Source of the DNA: Acidimicrobiia bacterium
Lineage (GTDB): Bacteria > Actinomycetota > Acidimicrobiia > Spongiisociales > UBA5794
Direction: 5' to 3'
DNA length: 64,000 bases
Assembly (NCBI GenBank): GCA_036396535.1
Contig: DASWKR010000017.1
Span: 1 to 64,000, forward strand
Shown: positions 17,675-26,560 of the stretch, one piece after another
Position numbering within the stretch: the first letter of the stretch is position 1
Layout of the letters: each line of letters begins with the position of its first letter
The notes under the pieces: model-generated
Databases searched by the model: none
The model's input: only the letters and a program-made list of their open reading frames with translations
Told to the model about the DNA's origin: nothing
Translations under genes and position numbers: made by a program

Positions 17675-19156
17675 ATGCGCCTGGTCACCCCCAGCGTGAT
17701 CGTCCTCGTCGGCCCGTCGGGTGCAGGCAAGTCGACATGGGCGCGTGCTCACTTCGAGCCGAACGAAGTCGTCTCGTCGGACGACCTGCGCGCCACGGTC
17801 GGGATCGACCGCGACGACCAGAGGGCCGGAACGGACGCCTTCTTCCTCCTCGACGAGATCGTCCGCCGACGGGTCGCCCGCAAGCTCACCACCGTGATCG
17901 ACTCGACGGGCCTCGACGCCGACCGCCGCGCCGAGGTGATCGGGCTGGGGCGAGCCGGCGGGCTGCCCGTGTTCGCCGTCGGGTTCGACACCCCGCCGGA
18001 CACCTGTCGTGCCCGCAACGCCGAACGACCCCGGCCGATACCGAAAGCCGTGCTGTCGCGCCAGCTGAGCGCTTGGAAGCGCACCCGCCCATTGCTCGAC
18101 GACGAGGGGTTCGACGCAGTCGAGATCGTCACGGACACATCCGTCGCCACCGCCCACGTCGTGCCGCCTTCGATGGCCGAGGCGCCCCTGGCGGCAAGGG
18201 CCCAGCGGGAGGAGCCGGTCGCCATGCGATTCGGGCTCCAGCTGTCGTCATTCCCTTCGGACGCCCCGTTGCGCCGGCACGTCGCCTCCGTGGCCGAGGC
18301 AGCCGAATCAGCGGGATTCGACAGCATCTGGGTGATGGACCACTTCCGGCAGATCCCGCAGATCGGGCGGGAGTGGGAGCCGATGCCCGAGAGCTACACG
18401 ACGTTGGCGTTCATGGCGGCGGTCACGAAGCGCGTCAAGCTCGGAACGCTCGTGACGGGCGTCGGATACCGCAACATCGCCCATCTCGGCAAGATCGTGG
18501 CGACGCTCGACGTGCTCAGCGCAGGCCGCGCCATCTGCGGCCTCGGCATCGGCTGGTTCGAGCGGGAAGCCAAGGCCTACGGGCTCGACTTCCCCCGAAC
18601 GCCGAGGAGGTACGACCTGCTGGAGGACGCTCTGCGCCTCTTGCCCTTGCTGTGGGGCCCGGGCTCGCCGTTCTTCGAGGGCAAGGTGGTCAGCGTGCCG
18701 GAAGCCATGTGCTATCCACGTCCGATCCAGGACCGGATACCCATCCTGGTGGGCGGGGCCGGCGAGAGGCGCACCTTGCCGCTCGTGGCGCGCCACGCCC
18801 AGCTGTGCAACTTCTTCGGCGACGCCGACTCGGTCAGGCGCAAGAGCGAGGTCCTCGCCGGGCTCTGCGAGGAGATCGACCGCGATCCGGCCGAGATCAC
18901 GGTTTCGCACCTCGGACCGGTTCTCGTCGGCGCCGATCAGCGGCAAGTCGCCGACGAGACGAAGCGCCTGCGGCCACGGGCGCAGAGCCCCGCGGAGTTT
19001 GCGGCCTCGGTCAACGCCGGATCGGTCGAAGACCACATCGGCCGGTTCCGCGGGCTCGCCGACGCCGGCGTGGGGCTCGCCATCGTCGCTCCTGCCGGAG
19101 GAGCGACCGTCGAGTCGGTGGAGGCGATGGCGCCGGTCATCGCTGCGTTCGGCTGA
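17675..19156 (+). CDS. P-loop kinase fused to F420-type luciferase-like oxidoreductase
   Basis: A 493-residue open frame with two domains. Residues 1-160 are a polynucleotide-kinase-like P-loop domain: Walker A GPSGAGKST at 13-21, SSDDLRA at about 34-40 and DSTGLDADRR at about 76-85. Residues 184-493 are a luciferase-like monooxygenase (LLM) of the F420-dependent class: MRFGLQLSSF, WVMDHF, LGTLVTGVGYRNIAHLGK, GIGWFEREAKAYGLDFP and PILVGGAGERRTL. At the junction the Met184 codon (18224) is preceded by GGGAGGAG with 9-nt spacing, so the oxidoreductase may also be made alone. It converges on a hairpin at 19173. Substrates of both halves are unknown. Confidence 0.82.
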   Translation: MRLVTPSVIVLVGPSGAGKSTWARAHFEPNEVVSSDDLRATVGIDRDDQRAGTDAFFLLDEIVRRRVARKLTTVIDSTGLDADRRAEVIGLGRAGGLPVFAVGFDTPPDTCRARNAERPRPIPKAVLSRQLSAWKRTRPLLDDEGFDAVEIVTDTSVATAHVVPPSMAEAPLAARAQREEPVAMRFGLQLSSFPSDAPLRRHVASVAEAAESAGFDSIWVMDHFRQIPQIGREWEPMPESYTTLAFMAAVTKRVKLGTLVTGVGYRNIAHLGKIVATLDVLSAGRAICGLGIGWFEREAKAYGLDFPRTPRRYDLLEDALRLLPLLWGPGSPFFEGKVVSVPEAMCYPRPIQDRIPILVGGAGERRTLPLVARHAQLCNFFGDADSVRRKSEVLAGLCEEIDRDPAEITVSHLGPVLVGADQRQVADETKRLRPRAQSPAEFAASVNAGSVEDHIGRFRGLADAGVGLAIVAPAGGATVESVEAMAPVIAAFG

Positions 19157-19172
19157 GTGGCGCGTCGGCACA

Positions 19173-19204
19173 ACACGAAGGGCCGGCAGAACCGGCCCCC
19201 GTGT
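19173..19204. terminator. Hairpin between convergent genes (likely bidirectional terminator)
   Basis: ACACG-aa-GGGCCGG, loop CAGAA, CCGGCCC-c-CGTGT forms a 12-bp interrupted stem between the fusion gene and the HHH-protein gene, which converge here. No T-run follows, as is common in GC-rich actinobacteria. Confidence 0.6.
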
Positions 19205-19224
19205 CCCACCGTTCCTGGCGGGAT

Positions 19225-20025
19225 CTACAGCGTCTCACCATACTTCAGGCGGTGCTGCTCTGCCGCTCCCCCGATCCAGTCGTCGCGCTCGATGCGGTCG
19301 GGGAACGACTCCAGAGCGGCGGCAACCACCGCGATCTCGGCGGCATCGAGGCCGGCGATCTGCCGATAGCTGGTGATCCCCATGCCCTTGAGGCGGACCT
19401 CGATCTTGGGACCGATGCCTCGGATGAGCTTGAGGTCGTCTTCGGCATCCGGCCCCAGGCCCCTCGTGCGCTCGGCGATCGCCGCCATGGCGGCGACGGC
19501 GTCCTCTCTGCTCGGCTCGTCGGGAAAGAGTGAGGCGAGGCCGCTCGGAGCCCGATCGGGATCGTCATCCTCCCCCTCGGACGGCCCTCCCGTCGCCTCG
19601 CCCAGCACGCCCGCCCGCTCGCCACGTGCTCCAGACGCAGGCTCCGGCGCCGGGCCGTCGGCGATCCTCGATGAGAGACCTCCCGGCTGGTCGCGGGACG
19701 CCGCCTGAGACGACTCGAGCTCGGCGACACGGCCGCGCAGCCGTGTCACGGTGGCCACGTTCTCGGCGTCGCCGGAGTCCGCCCGCTCCCTCGCCGCCTT
19801 GAGCTCTGAGAGGAGTGCGGTCACTTCCGCGTCGCGGTCGGCAAGGGCGGTCTGGAAGCGCGCCGTGTTGGCCCTCTCTCCGGCGAGCCTCGTCTCGAAC
19901 TCGCGCCGCAGCGTGTCGCGAAGGAACCAACGGCGCATCATCCAGCCGATCAGAAAGCCGATGAGGAGGGAAGCGAGGCACCACCAGATGATCTCGCCGA
20001 TCGCATACGCCGTGCCTCGGAACAC
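19225..20025 (-). CDS. Membrane-anchored coiled-coil protein with C-terminal helix-hairpin-helix domain
   Basis: A 266-residue protein with one N-terminal membrane helix (IIWWCLASLLIGFLIGWMM), a charged coiled coil (about residues 35-110), a low-complexity acidic linker and a C-terminal helix-hairpin-helix domain starting near residue 185 (DDLKLIRGIGPKIEVRLKGMG, given in part). Such RIGxGxxxxxxL modules bind DNA or occur in ribosomal-protein-like adapters. GTG 20025 directly follows the TAG of the OmpA-like gene, so the two are co-translated. The pairing of an OmpA-type wall binder with an HHH membrane protein suggests an envelope complex; the function is unknown. Confidence 0.7.
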   Translation of the reverse strand: MFRGTAYAIGEIIWWCLASLLIGFLIGWMMRRWFLRDTLRREFETRLAGERANTARFQTALADRDAEVTALLSELKAARERADSGDAENVATVTRLRGRVAELESSQAASRDQPGGLSSRIADGPAPEPASGARGERAGVLGEATGGPSEGEDDDPDRAPSGLASLFPDEPSREDAVAAMAAIAERTRGLGPDAEDDLKLIRGIGPKIEVRLKGMGITSYRQIAGLDAAEIAVVAAALESFPDRIERDDWIGGAAEQHRLKYGETL

Positions 20026-21420
20026 CTAACCGTCTCCTTCGTTCACCACGAACTCGATTCGCCGATTCTGGGCTCGTCCCTCTTCGGTCCCATTGTCGGC
20101 GATCGGATCCGTCTCTCCGAGCCCGATGGCGCTGAGCCTGCTCGCCTCCACCCCGCCCGCCACGAAGTAGTCGACGACGACCTGGGCGCGCGCCTCGCTC
20201 AGCGCCAGGTTGGCGGCATCGTCACCGACGTCATCCGTGTGGCCTGCGACGAGCAGCGTCGTCGAGGGGTTGGCGAGGAGGATGGCGATGGCCTGATCGA
20301 GAAGCGTGGTCGCCTCGGGCGCCAGGTCGGCGCTGCCAACCTGGAACGTCGTCGAGCCGCGCAGGAGCTCGGTGAGCTCCGCAGCCACCGACTCCGAGTC
20401 GATCTCCAGCTTGGTGACGACGTTGAGCGACGTCGTCTCGCCGATGGCGCCGAAGGCTGTCGACGCCGACCCGAGCGTCCCATCGTCGGGCCCGCGACCC
20501 TCCAGGGTCAGCACGTTGTTGGCGACATCGACGCTCCACGGATCGAGCCCGACCGTCGCCGGGAAGATCCCGGGCAGCGCCTCCAGCCAATCCGGTGATG
20601 CGACGTTGCCGACCGACACCGTGCTGACGACGCTGTCCTCCCCGTAGATCTCGACGGCTCGCCCGACGATGCGATCGACAGCCTCCTGGTCCGGCAGGGC
20701 GCCCGAGAGCGTGACGACTCCGTCGTCCGACTTGACCGCCCTGAAGACGACGGAGTCGAGCGGGACGACGTCGAGCCGGTTGTCGACGGGAAGTCCGGTG
20801 AGGTCGACGACCTGGCGACCGACGGCCTCTTTGGCTTCTTCCGACGGGACCGTGCCCGCAACCGACGCCCCCGTTTCCCTGAGGGCGATGATCCCTTCGG
20901 CGAGCTCGACCTCGGTGAGCAGGGTCGGGACCGCGACCAGCCAGTCGGGTGACGTCGACTGGGCGACGACGAGGGCATTCACGACGTTGGTCACGCCGAA
21001 CCGCTCGACAGCGGCGGCGACGATCTGGTCGGCTGCCGCCTGGCTCGGCACGACGCCCGCGATCTCGATCGTCCCGTCGCGCAGCGCCATCGTCACCTCG
21101 GGTGGCCTACCGTCGGCCGGTCCGGGGGCGGACGGTGTCGCGGTGGTGCGCTGGATACGGTCGTCGACCACCCTGACACCCCTGATCGCCCGAACCAGAA
21201 CGGCCACCCGGTCCGCCGAGACGGCATCCGTGCTGCCGATGAGAACGGCATCCCTGCCCTCGAGGCGCACTGTGATCCCGGAGTCCGCGGCGGCGGCTGC
21301 CGCCCGGAGCTCGAGGTCGCGCTCTTCCGTGGGGACACCCCACACCACGGCCAGCAACGTGAGCGCCACGAAGAGCGCCAGCAGCCACCAGACGGCGACA
21401 GGGATCCGCTCCTTCTTCAT
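20026..21420 (-). CDS. OmpA-family protein with BON-like repeats and N-terminal membrane anchor
   Basis: A 464-residue exported protein. After MKKERIP comes one uncleaved membrane helix (about 8-30), then several BON-like repeats (VTMALRDGTIEIAGVVPSQ and VVTLSGALPDQEAVDRIV), and a C-terminal OmpA domain at about 355-464 with LLVAGHTDDVGDDAANLALS, RAQVVVDYF and GRAQNRRIEFVV. OmpA domains bind peptidoglycan non-covalently. The architecture resembles ArfA (Rv0899) of mycobacteria. The ATG at 21420 is preferred over an upstream start, since GGAG lies 5 nt before it and it precedes the anchor. It is divergent from dnaK and heads a two-gene operon. Confidence 0.8.
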   Translation of the reverse strand: MKKERIPVAVWWLLALFVALTLLAVVWGVPTEERDLELRAAAAAADSGITVRLEGRDAVLIGSTDAVSADRVAVLVRAIRGVRVVDDRIQRTTATPSAPGPADGRPPEVTMALRDGTIEIAGVVPSQAAADQIVAAAVERFGVTNVVNALVVAQSTSPDWLVAVPTLLTEVELAEGIIALRETGASVAGTVPSEEAKEAVGRQVVDLTGLPVDNRLDVVPLDSVVFRAVKSDDGVVTLSGALPDQEAVDRIVGRAVEIYGEDSVVSTVSVGNVASPDWLEALPGIFPATVGLDPWSVDVANNVLTLEGRGPDDGTLGSASTAFGAIGETTSLNVVTKLEIDSESVAAELTELLRGSTTFQVGSADLAPEATTLLDQAIAILLANPSTTLLVAGHTDDVGDDAANLALSEARAQVVVDYFVAGGVEASRLSAIGLGETDPIADNGTEEGRAQNRRIEFVVNEGDG

Positions 21421-21525
21421 GGGGCTCCGCGGGGGTGGCGAGTGAGGGCCAGATGATGTCACGTCGACGGCTGCTCCGCACGTTCGGCCCGGTCGGAGCG
21501 TCTGCCGGCCGATTCATGTCAGGAA

Positions 21526-21553
21526 TATGATAACGGTCGACTCAAGTTATACT
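21526..21553 (+). promoter_or_regulatory. HAIR operator and -10 box of the dnaK operon
   Basis: TATGATA-N7-ACTCAAG (21526-21546) has the 7-7-7 geometry of the HspR-associated inverted repeat (consensus CTTGAGT-N7-ACTCAAG); the right half is perfect and the left half matches three of seven. TATACT at 21548-21553 follows immediately, so bound HspR would cover the -35 region. The autoregulated hspR gene is last in this operon. Confidence 0.72.
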
Positions 21554-21602
21554 GTCGCACTACACTAAGCGTTCACGACCTCTCACACCACAAGGAGCAC
21601 TC

Positions 21603-23435
21603 ATGGGAAGAGCCGTAGGGATCGACCTCGGCACCACGAATTCGGTGGTCGCCATCCTCGAGGGTAACGAACCCCGTGTCATCGCAAACGCAGAAGGCCA
21701 CCGGACGACGCCATCCGTCGTCGCCTTCGCCAAGAACGGCGAGGTCCTCGTGGGCGACCAGGCGAAGCGCCAGGCCATCACGAACCCCGACAGGACCATC
21801 CGCTCCGTCAAGCGCCACATGGGCACCGATTGGTCCGTGGAGGTCGACGGCAAGAAGTACACCGCCCAGGAGATCTCGGCGCGCATCTTGATGAAGCTGA
21901 AGCGTGACGCCGAGGCGTTCCTCGGCGAGGAGGTCACCGAGGCGGTCATCACCGTTCCGGCGTACTTCGGGGACGCCCAGCGGCAGGCGACCAAGGAAGC
22001 CGGCCAGATCGCCGGCCTCGAGGTTCTCCGCATCGTCAACGAGCCGACGGCTGCATCCCTGGCATACGGCCTCGACAAGAAGAGCGATCACCAGATCCTC
22101 GTGTACGACCTCGGCGGCGGCACATTCGACGTCTCGGTGCTCGAGATCGGCGAGGGGGTCTTCGAGGTCAAGGCGACCAGTGGCGACACCGGCCTGGGAG
22201 GCGACGACTGGGACGAGCGGGTCATCGAGTGGCTCGTCAAGGAGTTCAAGAACGCCCACGGAGTCGACCTGTCGAAGGACCCGATGGCCCTCACCCGGCT
22301 CAAGGAAGCGGCCGAGAAGGCCAAGATCGAGCTCTCCTCGGTCTCGGAGACCGAGATCAACCTGCCGTTCATCACCGCGACCAATGAGGGCCCGATCCAC
22401 CTTTTGGAGACGCTCACCCGATCCGAGTTCCAGCGCATGACCGAGGACCTCGTCGCCAGGACGCGTCACCCCTTCGAGCAGGCGCTCAAGGATGCGGGCA
22501 CCGGCGTCGGCGACATCGAAGACGTCATCCTCGTCGGCGGCTCGACGAGGATGCCTTCGATCCAGGACCTCGTTCGCGACCTGGCAGGCAAGCAGCCTCA
22601 TCAAGGCGTCAACCCGGACGAGGTGGTGGCGCTCGGGGCCGCCATCCAGGCCGGGGTCCTCAAGGGCGACGTCTCGGGCATCCTGCTGCTCGACGTGACG
22701 CCGCTCACCCTCGGCGTCGAGACAGAGGGCGGCGTGTTCACGAAGATGATCGAGCGCAACACGACCATCCCGACGCGACGGAGCGAGAAGTTCACCACCG
22801 CGGCCGACAACCAGCCGGAGGTCGAGATCCACGTTCTCCAAGGCGAGAGGGCGATGGCCGCCGACAACAAGTCCCTCGGCCGCTTCAAGCTGCCAGGCAT
22901 CCCGCCGGCGCCGCGCGGCATCCCGCAGATCGAGGTGACCTTCGACATCGACGCCAACGGGATCGTGTCCGTCTCCGCCAAGGACCTGGGCACCGGCAAG
23001 TCGCAGCAGGTGACCATCACGGGCGGCACCGCCCTTTCACAGGACGACATCGATCGCATGGTGCGTGACGCCGAGACCCACGCCAACGACGACGAGGAGC
23101 GCCGCACCCATGCGGAGGCTCGCAACCACGCCGATCACACGGCCCACCAGATCGAGAGGCAGCTCGCCGAGCACGGCGACAAGCTCGCCGAGGACGAGAA
23201 GTCGGCGATCGAGGACAAGATCACCGCGGTGCGCAAGCTCCTGACGGAGGATCCGTCGACCGCTGAGCTCCAGAAGGCGACCGAGGAGCTGCTCACCTCG
23301 AGCCAGGTTCTCGGCCAGCGGATCTACGAGGCTTCCCAGGCGGCGTCCACCGAGACCGAGAGCGGCGCACCGGGTGACGGGGAAGGCGATGTCGTCGAGG
23401 CCGAGATAGTCGAGGATGAGACGGATGAGTCCTGA
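21603..23435 (+). CDS. dnaK: Chaperone DnaK (Hsp70)
   Basis: A 610-residue Hsp70 that binds unfolded segments in an ATP-driven cycle with GrpE and DnaJ. The actin-like ATPase opens with [14 protein letters not shown], and carries [38 protein letters not shown] and VGGSTRMP; the substrate domain follows ([17 protein letters not shown]). The acidic tail ends DETDES. AAGGAG lies 5 nt before the ATG. The HAIR operator upstream and hspR at the end of the operon indicate repression by HspR with DnaK as co-repressor, as established in Streptomyces. Confidence 0.96.
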   Translation: MGRAVGIDLGTTNSVVAILEGNEPRVIANAEGHRTTPSVVAFAKNGEVLVGDQAKRQAITNPDRTIRSVKRHMGTDWSVEVDGKKYTAQEISARILMKLKRDAEAFLGEEVTEAVITVPAYFGDAQRQATKEAGQIAGLEVLRIVNEPTAASLAYGLDKKSDHQILVYDLGGGTFDVSVLEIGEGVFEVKATSGDTGLGGDDWDERVIEWLVKEFKNAHGVDLSKDPMALTRLKEAAEKAKIELSSVSETEINLPFITATNEGPIHLLETLTRSEFQRMTEDLVARTRHPFEQALKDAGTGVGDIEDVILVGGSTRMPSIQDLVRDLAGKQPHQGVNPDEVVALGAAIQAGVLKGDVSGILLLDVTPLTLGVETEGGVFTKMIERNTTIPTRRSEKFTTAADNQPEVEIHVLQGERAMAADNKSLGRFKLPGIPPAPRGIPQIEVTFDIDANGIVSVSAKDLGTGKSQQVTITGGTALSQDDIDRMVRDAETHANDDEERRTHAEARNHADHTAHQIERQLAEHGDKLAEDEKSAIEDKITAVRKLLTEDPSTAELQKATEELLTSSQVLGQRIYEASQAASTETESGAPGDGEGDVVEAEIVEDETDES

Positions 23436-24051
23436 TCGGTTCGACCAACCTGAGATCGTCGACGACCACGAGGACGCCGGGACTTCGGCGGATGACTTCG
23501 CCGCAGTCGACGGCGAGGTCATCGAGGCGACGCACATCGACCCGGCCTCGCTCGGGCTCGATCTGTCGGCAGACCCCGAAGCGGCGCGCCAGGAGCTCTT
23601 GGGCGCCCTCATCGAGGCTCGTCTCGAGGCAGCCGAGTACCTCGAGACGCTGCAGCGGGTAGCCGCCGACTTCGACAACTACCGCAAACGCGTCGAGCGA
23701 GACCAAGCCGACGTCGTGCACAGGGCGACCCGTCACCTCGTCGAGCGGCTGCTTCCCAGCCTCGAGAGCCTCGACGCAGCCCTGTCGTACGAGACACAGA
23801 CCCCGACGGAGGAGAAGATCCTCGATGGGGTGCGCGGCACGCACACCCAGCTCATGGACATGCTCGCCAAGGAGGGGCTCCAGCCGATCGAGGCGGTGGG
23901 CACGACGTTCGACCCTGCGCTGCACGAGGCGGTCTCGGGGACGGCGGGTGATGGCGACCTCACCGTCACCCAAGAGCTGCGTCGTGGGTACACGCTCGGA
24001 GGCCGGGTCATCCGGCCGTCACTCGTCGTCGTGGAGAGCTCGGGGCAATGA
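23425..24051 (+). CDS. grpE: Nucleotide exchange factor GrpE
   Basis: About 208 residues; releases ADP from DnaK. An acidic, disordered N-terminus (about 60 residues) precedes the long dimerising helix ([20 protein letters not shown]) and the C-terminal beta domain ([30 protein letters not shown]). Two ATGs are possible: 23416, which GAGG abuts, and 23425, which has GAGG at 9 nt; the latter is chosen. It overlaps the dnaK end and its own stop overlaps dnaJ by 4 bp, so the three cistrons are coupled. Confidence 0.93.
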   Translation: MSPDRFDQPEIVDDHEDAGTSADDFAAVDGEVIEATHIDPASLGLDLSADPEAARQELLGALIEARLEAAEYLETLQRVAADFDNYRKRVERDQADVVHRATRHLVERLLPSLESLDAALSYETQTPTEEKILDGVRGTHTQLMDMLAKEGLQPIEAVGTTFDPALHEAVSGTAGDGDLTVTQELRRGYTLGGRVIRPSLVVVESSGQ

Positions 24052-24956
24052 GGCAGGAGTGGGTCGAGACCGACTACTACGCCGTTCTCGGCGTCCCCAA
24101 GGACGCCTCCGACAAGGACGTCAAGAAGGCGTACAGGAAGCTCGCCCAGCAGTACCACCCCGACGCCAATCGCGACGATCCGTCCGCCGAGGCTCGATTC
24201 AAGGAGATCAGCGAGGCGTACGACGTCCTCGGTGACGTCGAGACCCGTAAGGAATACGACAGCGTCAGGCAGATGGGGTACTTCGTCGGCGGCCCCGGCG
24301 GCGGCCAGCAGTACGTGCGTGTCGAGGACCTCTTCGGCCAGGGAGGCTCGGGTGGTTCGCCGTTCGACTTGTTCGGTGGGCTCGGTGACTTCTTCTCGGG
24401 CAGGACGGCATCGCGGCCCCGCCCAGGTCGCGACGTCGCCGCCGAGCTCACGCTCGGATTCGACGACGCCGTCTCGGGTGCGACGAAGCAGGTTTCGATC
24501 GACGGCCAGACCTTCAAGGTGAAGATCCCGAAGGGCGTAAGAGACGGCGCCAGGATCCGGCTCAGAGGCAAGGGCGCCCCGGGCGCCCTCGGCGGGCCGA
24601 GCGGGGACCTGTACGTCACCATCCACGTCGTCCCCCATCCGATATTGGAGCGCACCGACGACGACCTGAGGGTGGAGGTGCCCATCACGTTCACCGAGGC
24701 GGCGCTCGGCGCCGACATCGACGTCCCGACGCTCGACGGCAAGGTGAGGTTGCGCATCCCGCCGGGCACCCCGAGCGGCAAGACGTTCCGCGTCCGCGGC
24801 CGAGGGATCGAGACCGCCAAGGGCACCAAGGGTGACCTTCTCGTCACGGTGTCCGTGGTCGTCCCCGAGGAGTTGACGGACGAGCAGCGGGCGCTGCTCG
24901 AGAAGCTCAGGGACAACGGCCCGAGCGAGAATCCCCGTGCCCACCTGGGAGTGTGA
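24048..24956 (+). CDS. dnaJ: DnaJ-family co-chaperone without zinc finger (CbpA/type II-like)
   Basis: A 302-residue J-protein that stimulates DnaK ATPase and delivers clients. The J domain spans residues 8-70 with HPD at 37-39. A Gly/Phe-rich stretch (about 83-120, [16 protein letters not shown]) leads to the C-terminal client-binding domains ([32 protein letters not shown]). The four CxxCxGxG zinc repeats expected between them are absent and no cysteine is present in that region, so it is CbpA-like although located in the dnaK operon. The ATG overlaps the grpE stop; a 3-bp gap leads to hspR. Confidence 0.9.
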   Translation: MRQEWVETDYYAVLGVPKDASDKDVKKAYRKLAQQYHPDANRDDPSAEARFKEISEAYDVLGDVETRKEYDSVRQMGYFVGGPGGGQQYVRVEDLFGQGGSGGSPFDLFGGLGDFFSGRTASRPRPGRDVAAELTLGFDDAVSGATKQVSIDGQTFKVKIPKGVRDGARIRLRGKGAPGALGGPSGDLYVTIHVVPHPILERTDDDLRVEVPITFTEAALGADIDVPTLDGKVRLRIPPGTPSGKTFRVRGRGIETAKGTKGDLLVTVSVVVPEELTDEQRALLEKLRDNGPSENPRAHLGV

Positions 24957-24959
24957 GAA

Positions 24960-25358
24960 GTGACGAGGCGTGAATCGGCCGTGTACATCATCTCGGTAGC
25001 CGCCGAATTGGCAGGCGTCCACCCACAGACCCTTCGGATCTACGAGCGCAAGGGACTGATCGAGCCGTACCGAACCCCGGGCGGGACGAGGCGCTACTCC
25101 GACGAGGATCTGGAGCGCCTCGGGCTCATCCAGGAGCTGACGTCGGCGGGGGTCAACCTCGAGGGTGTTCGCAAGGTCCTCGAGCTCCAGGAGGAGAACA
25201 GGCGGCTCCGTTCCCAAGTCGACAGGCTGCGTCGCCTGCTCGGCGAAGCCGAGACCAGGTACGCCGGATCGCCGCCGGGTGAGGGCACTCGGGTGGGCCC
25301 GGGCGGCGAGGTGGGGCGCAATCTGCCCGATCTGCGGCGACCCGACCCCCTCCGATGA
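24960..25358 (+). CDS. hspR: Heat-shock repressor HspR (MerR family)
   Basis: A 132-residue MerR-type winged-helix repressor. ISVAAELAGVHPQTLRIYERKGL is the diagnostic HspR recognition region (part shown), with GGTRRYSDEDLERL and GVNLEGVRKVLELQEEN after it, then a coiled coil (about 80-100) and a Pro/Gly-rich tail. HspR represses the dnaK operon and clpB by binding HAIR sites, using DnaK as co-repressor (known from Streptomyces and Mycobacterium). Candidate sites at dnaK and clpB are visible. GTG 24960 is three bases after the dnaJ stop; GAGAAG just upstream is a weak ribosome site. Confidence 0.92.
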   Translation: MTRRESAVYIISVAAELAGVHPQTLRIYERKGLIEPYRTPGGTRRYSDEDLERLGLIQELTSAGVNLEGVRKVLELQEENRRLRSQVDRLRRLLGEAETRYAGSPPGEGTRVGPGGEVGRNLPDLRRPDPLR

Positions 25359-25372
25359 TTCGCCGGGCCGCG

Positions 25373-25378
25373 TAAGCT
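25373..25378 (+). promoter_or_regulatory. Putative -10 box (TAAGCT) for the small membrane protein gene
   Basis: TAAGCT ends 7 nt before the ATG at 25386, in the 27-bp gap after hspR. It implies that the next gene has its own leaderless promoter and need not be part of the heat-shock operon. Confidence 0.42.
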
Positions 25379-25385
25379 CGACGGC

Positions 25386-25742
25386 ATGGAGGCGCTCCGC
25401 AACCGGTGGATCCGGTTGCCCTTCCTGTTCGGCCTCGGACTCATCGTCGCGGCTCTGGCGGGCCGCTGGGCGAGCCCGCGCTGGGTCGACTACTGCACCC
25501 GGGTGAAGGACACCGGCGTCCGGTGCGAGCCGATCGACATCTGGACGATGACCGGCTACATCACGATCGGCCTCGGCATCGTCGTCATGATCATCGGGCC
25601 CATCGTCGCCTCCCTCATCCACCTGTTCGCCCACGGATACAACTGGGAGACATCGCGGGTCGAGACGCTCGTGTCGAACCTGCCGATCGCCGCCGGAATC
25701 GCATACTTCGTGCTCGGCTTCGTGATCGCCGCAGCGGCATGA
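25386..25742 (+). CDS. Small membrane protein of unknown function
   Basis: 118 residues with three hydrophobic segments (LPFLFGLGLIVAALAG, MTGYITIGLGIVVMIIGPIVA in part, LPIAAGIAYFVLGFVIAAAA) separated by a short extracytoplasmic-looking loop with two cysteines (CTRVKDTGVRCEP) that could form a disulfide. I do not recognise a family. It sits between hspR and an acidic protein gene, each apparently with its own -10 element, so a heat-shock link is not supported. Confidence 0.6.
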   Translation: MEALRNRWIRLPFLFGLGLIVAALAGRWASPRWVDYCTRVKDTGVRCEPIDIWTMTGYITIGLGIVVMIIGPIVASLIHLFAHGYNWETSRVETLVSNLPIAAGIAYFVLGFVIAAAA

Positions 25743-25783
25743 CGCGGGACGGCCGACCCAGCATCGACCACGGCGCTCCGCCG

Positions 25784-25789
25784 TAAGAT
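25784..25789 (+). promoter_or_regulatory. Putative -10 box (TAAGAT) for the acidic protein gene
   Basis: TAAGAT ends 7 nt before the GTG at 25797; no Shine-Dalgarno is visible. The next downstream base is C, as after most of the similar boxes in this window. Confidence 0.42.
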
Positions 25790-25796
25790 CGCGCCC

Positions 25797-26459
25797 GTGA
25801 TCCCGCTGCGACTCGTCGAGACCGAGCGCGAAGGCTTCGAAGAGCCCGTGGTCGAGCTGTGGCGCGACGACGAGTTCGTCGGCTTCGTCTTCTGGGACGA
25901 GGGTTCCATCGTGCAGATCTTCCACGACCGGGACGACGATGTGTTCGACCTCGACCTGCACGATCTGCTGCGGGTCCTGGATCTCGCCGACCGGATGGTG
26001 GCACCCGGGTTCGGGGACTTCGCCGTCCTGCAGGATGCCATCCGCAGCGGTGAAGCGGCCTACGAGGCCTCAGACGGCGAGGCCGAGGACGAGGACTGGG
26101 AAGACGAGGACCCTGCGGTGGTCGCTCTCGCCGAGGAGTTCGACGAGCAGGCGGCGCACCGCAATGACGACTCCGAGGGCTATTTCGACACCGCGACGGC
26201 CAGAAGGCTCATCGACGCCTGCGATCGTCTCGATCTCGCCATCGTCGAGATGGACGGATTCGACCTCGAAGGAGCCGCCCTCATCCCGAGGCCCAACCTC
26301 ACCCTCGAGGTCGCCGACGGCGGGGGTGCCGAGTGGAGCGATTACCGCAGGCTGAGCAACGACGCCGCTCGGGGGACCCTGGTGGGCTGGCCGGGCCGGC
26401 CGTCGCTGGTGGTCGCCTTCGTGATCAAGCGCCACGACGGAGAGCGCATCGTCATGTGA
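25797..26459 (+). CDS. Acidic protein of unknown function
   Basis: 220 residues, strongly acidic (a run EAEDEDWEDEDP near residue 100), no signal or membrane segment. The N-terminal 80 residues (LRLVETEREGFEEPVVELWRD in part, FVFWDEGSIVQIFHDRDDD) look like a small beta-rich domain, and the C-terminal 60 (WSDYRRLSNDAARGTLVGWPGRP) another. I know no function. GTG is the start because it follows the -10-like box directly. It converges on the archease-like gene across a 100-bp gap in which I see no feature. Confidence 0.58.
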   Translation: MIPLRLVETEREGFEEPVVELWRDDEFVGFVFWDEGSIVQIFHDRDDDVFDLDLHDLLRVLDLADRMVAPGFGDFAVLQDAIRSGEAAYEASDGEAEDEDWEDEDPAVVALAEEFDEQAAHRNDDSEGYFDTATARRLIDACDRLDLAIVEMDGFDLEGAALIPRPNLTLEVADGGGAEWSDYRRLSNDAARGTLVGWPGRPSLVVAFVIKRHDGERIVM

Positions 26460-26560
26460 CGCCAGCCGCCGGGGCGCGCATGGTCGGCCGCATCGCTCGG
26501 CGCACCCAGCGGGGCGCCGGCTCGTCGCGATGTACCAGGGGCCGCGGCGCCCGTGCCAGC

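Noticed and set aside
23733-25961. Minus-strand open frame of over 700 codons opposite grpE-dnaJ-hspR
   Set aside because: Shadow of the strongly supported heat-shock genes; no start context, no conserved motif.
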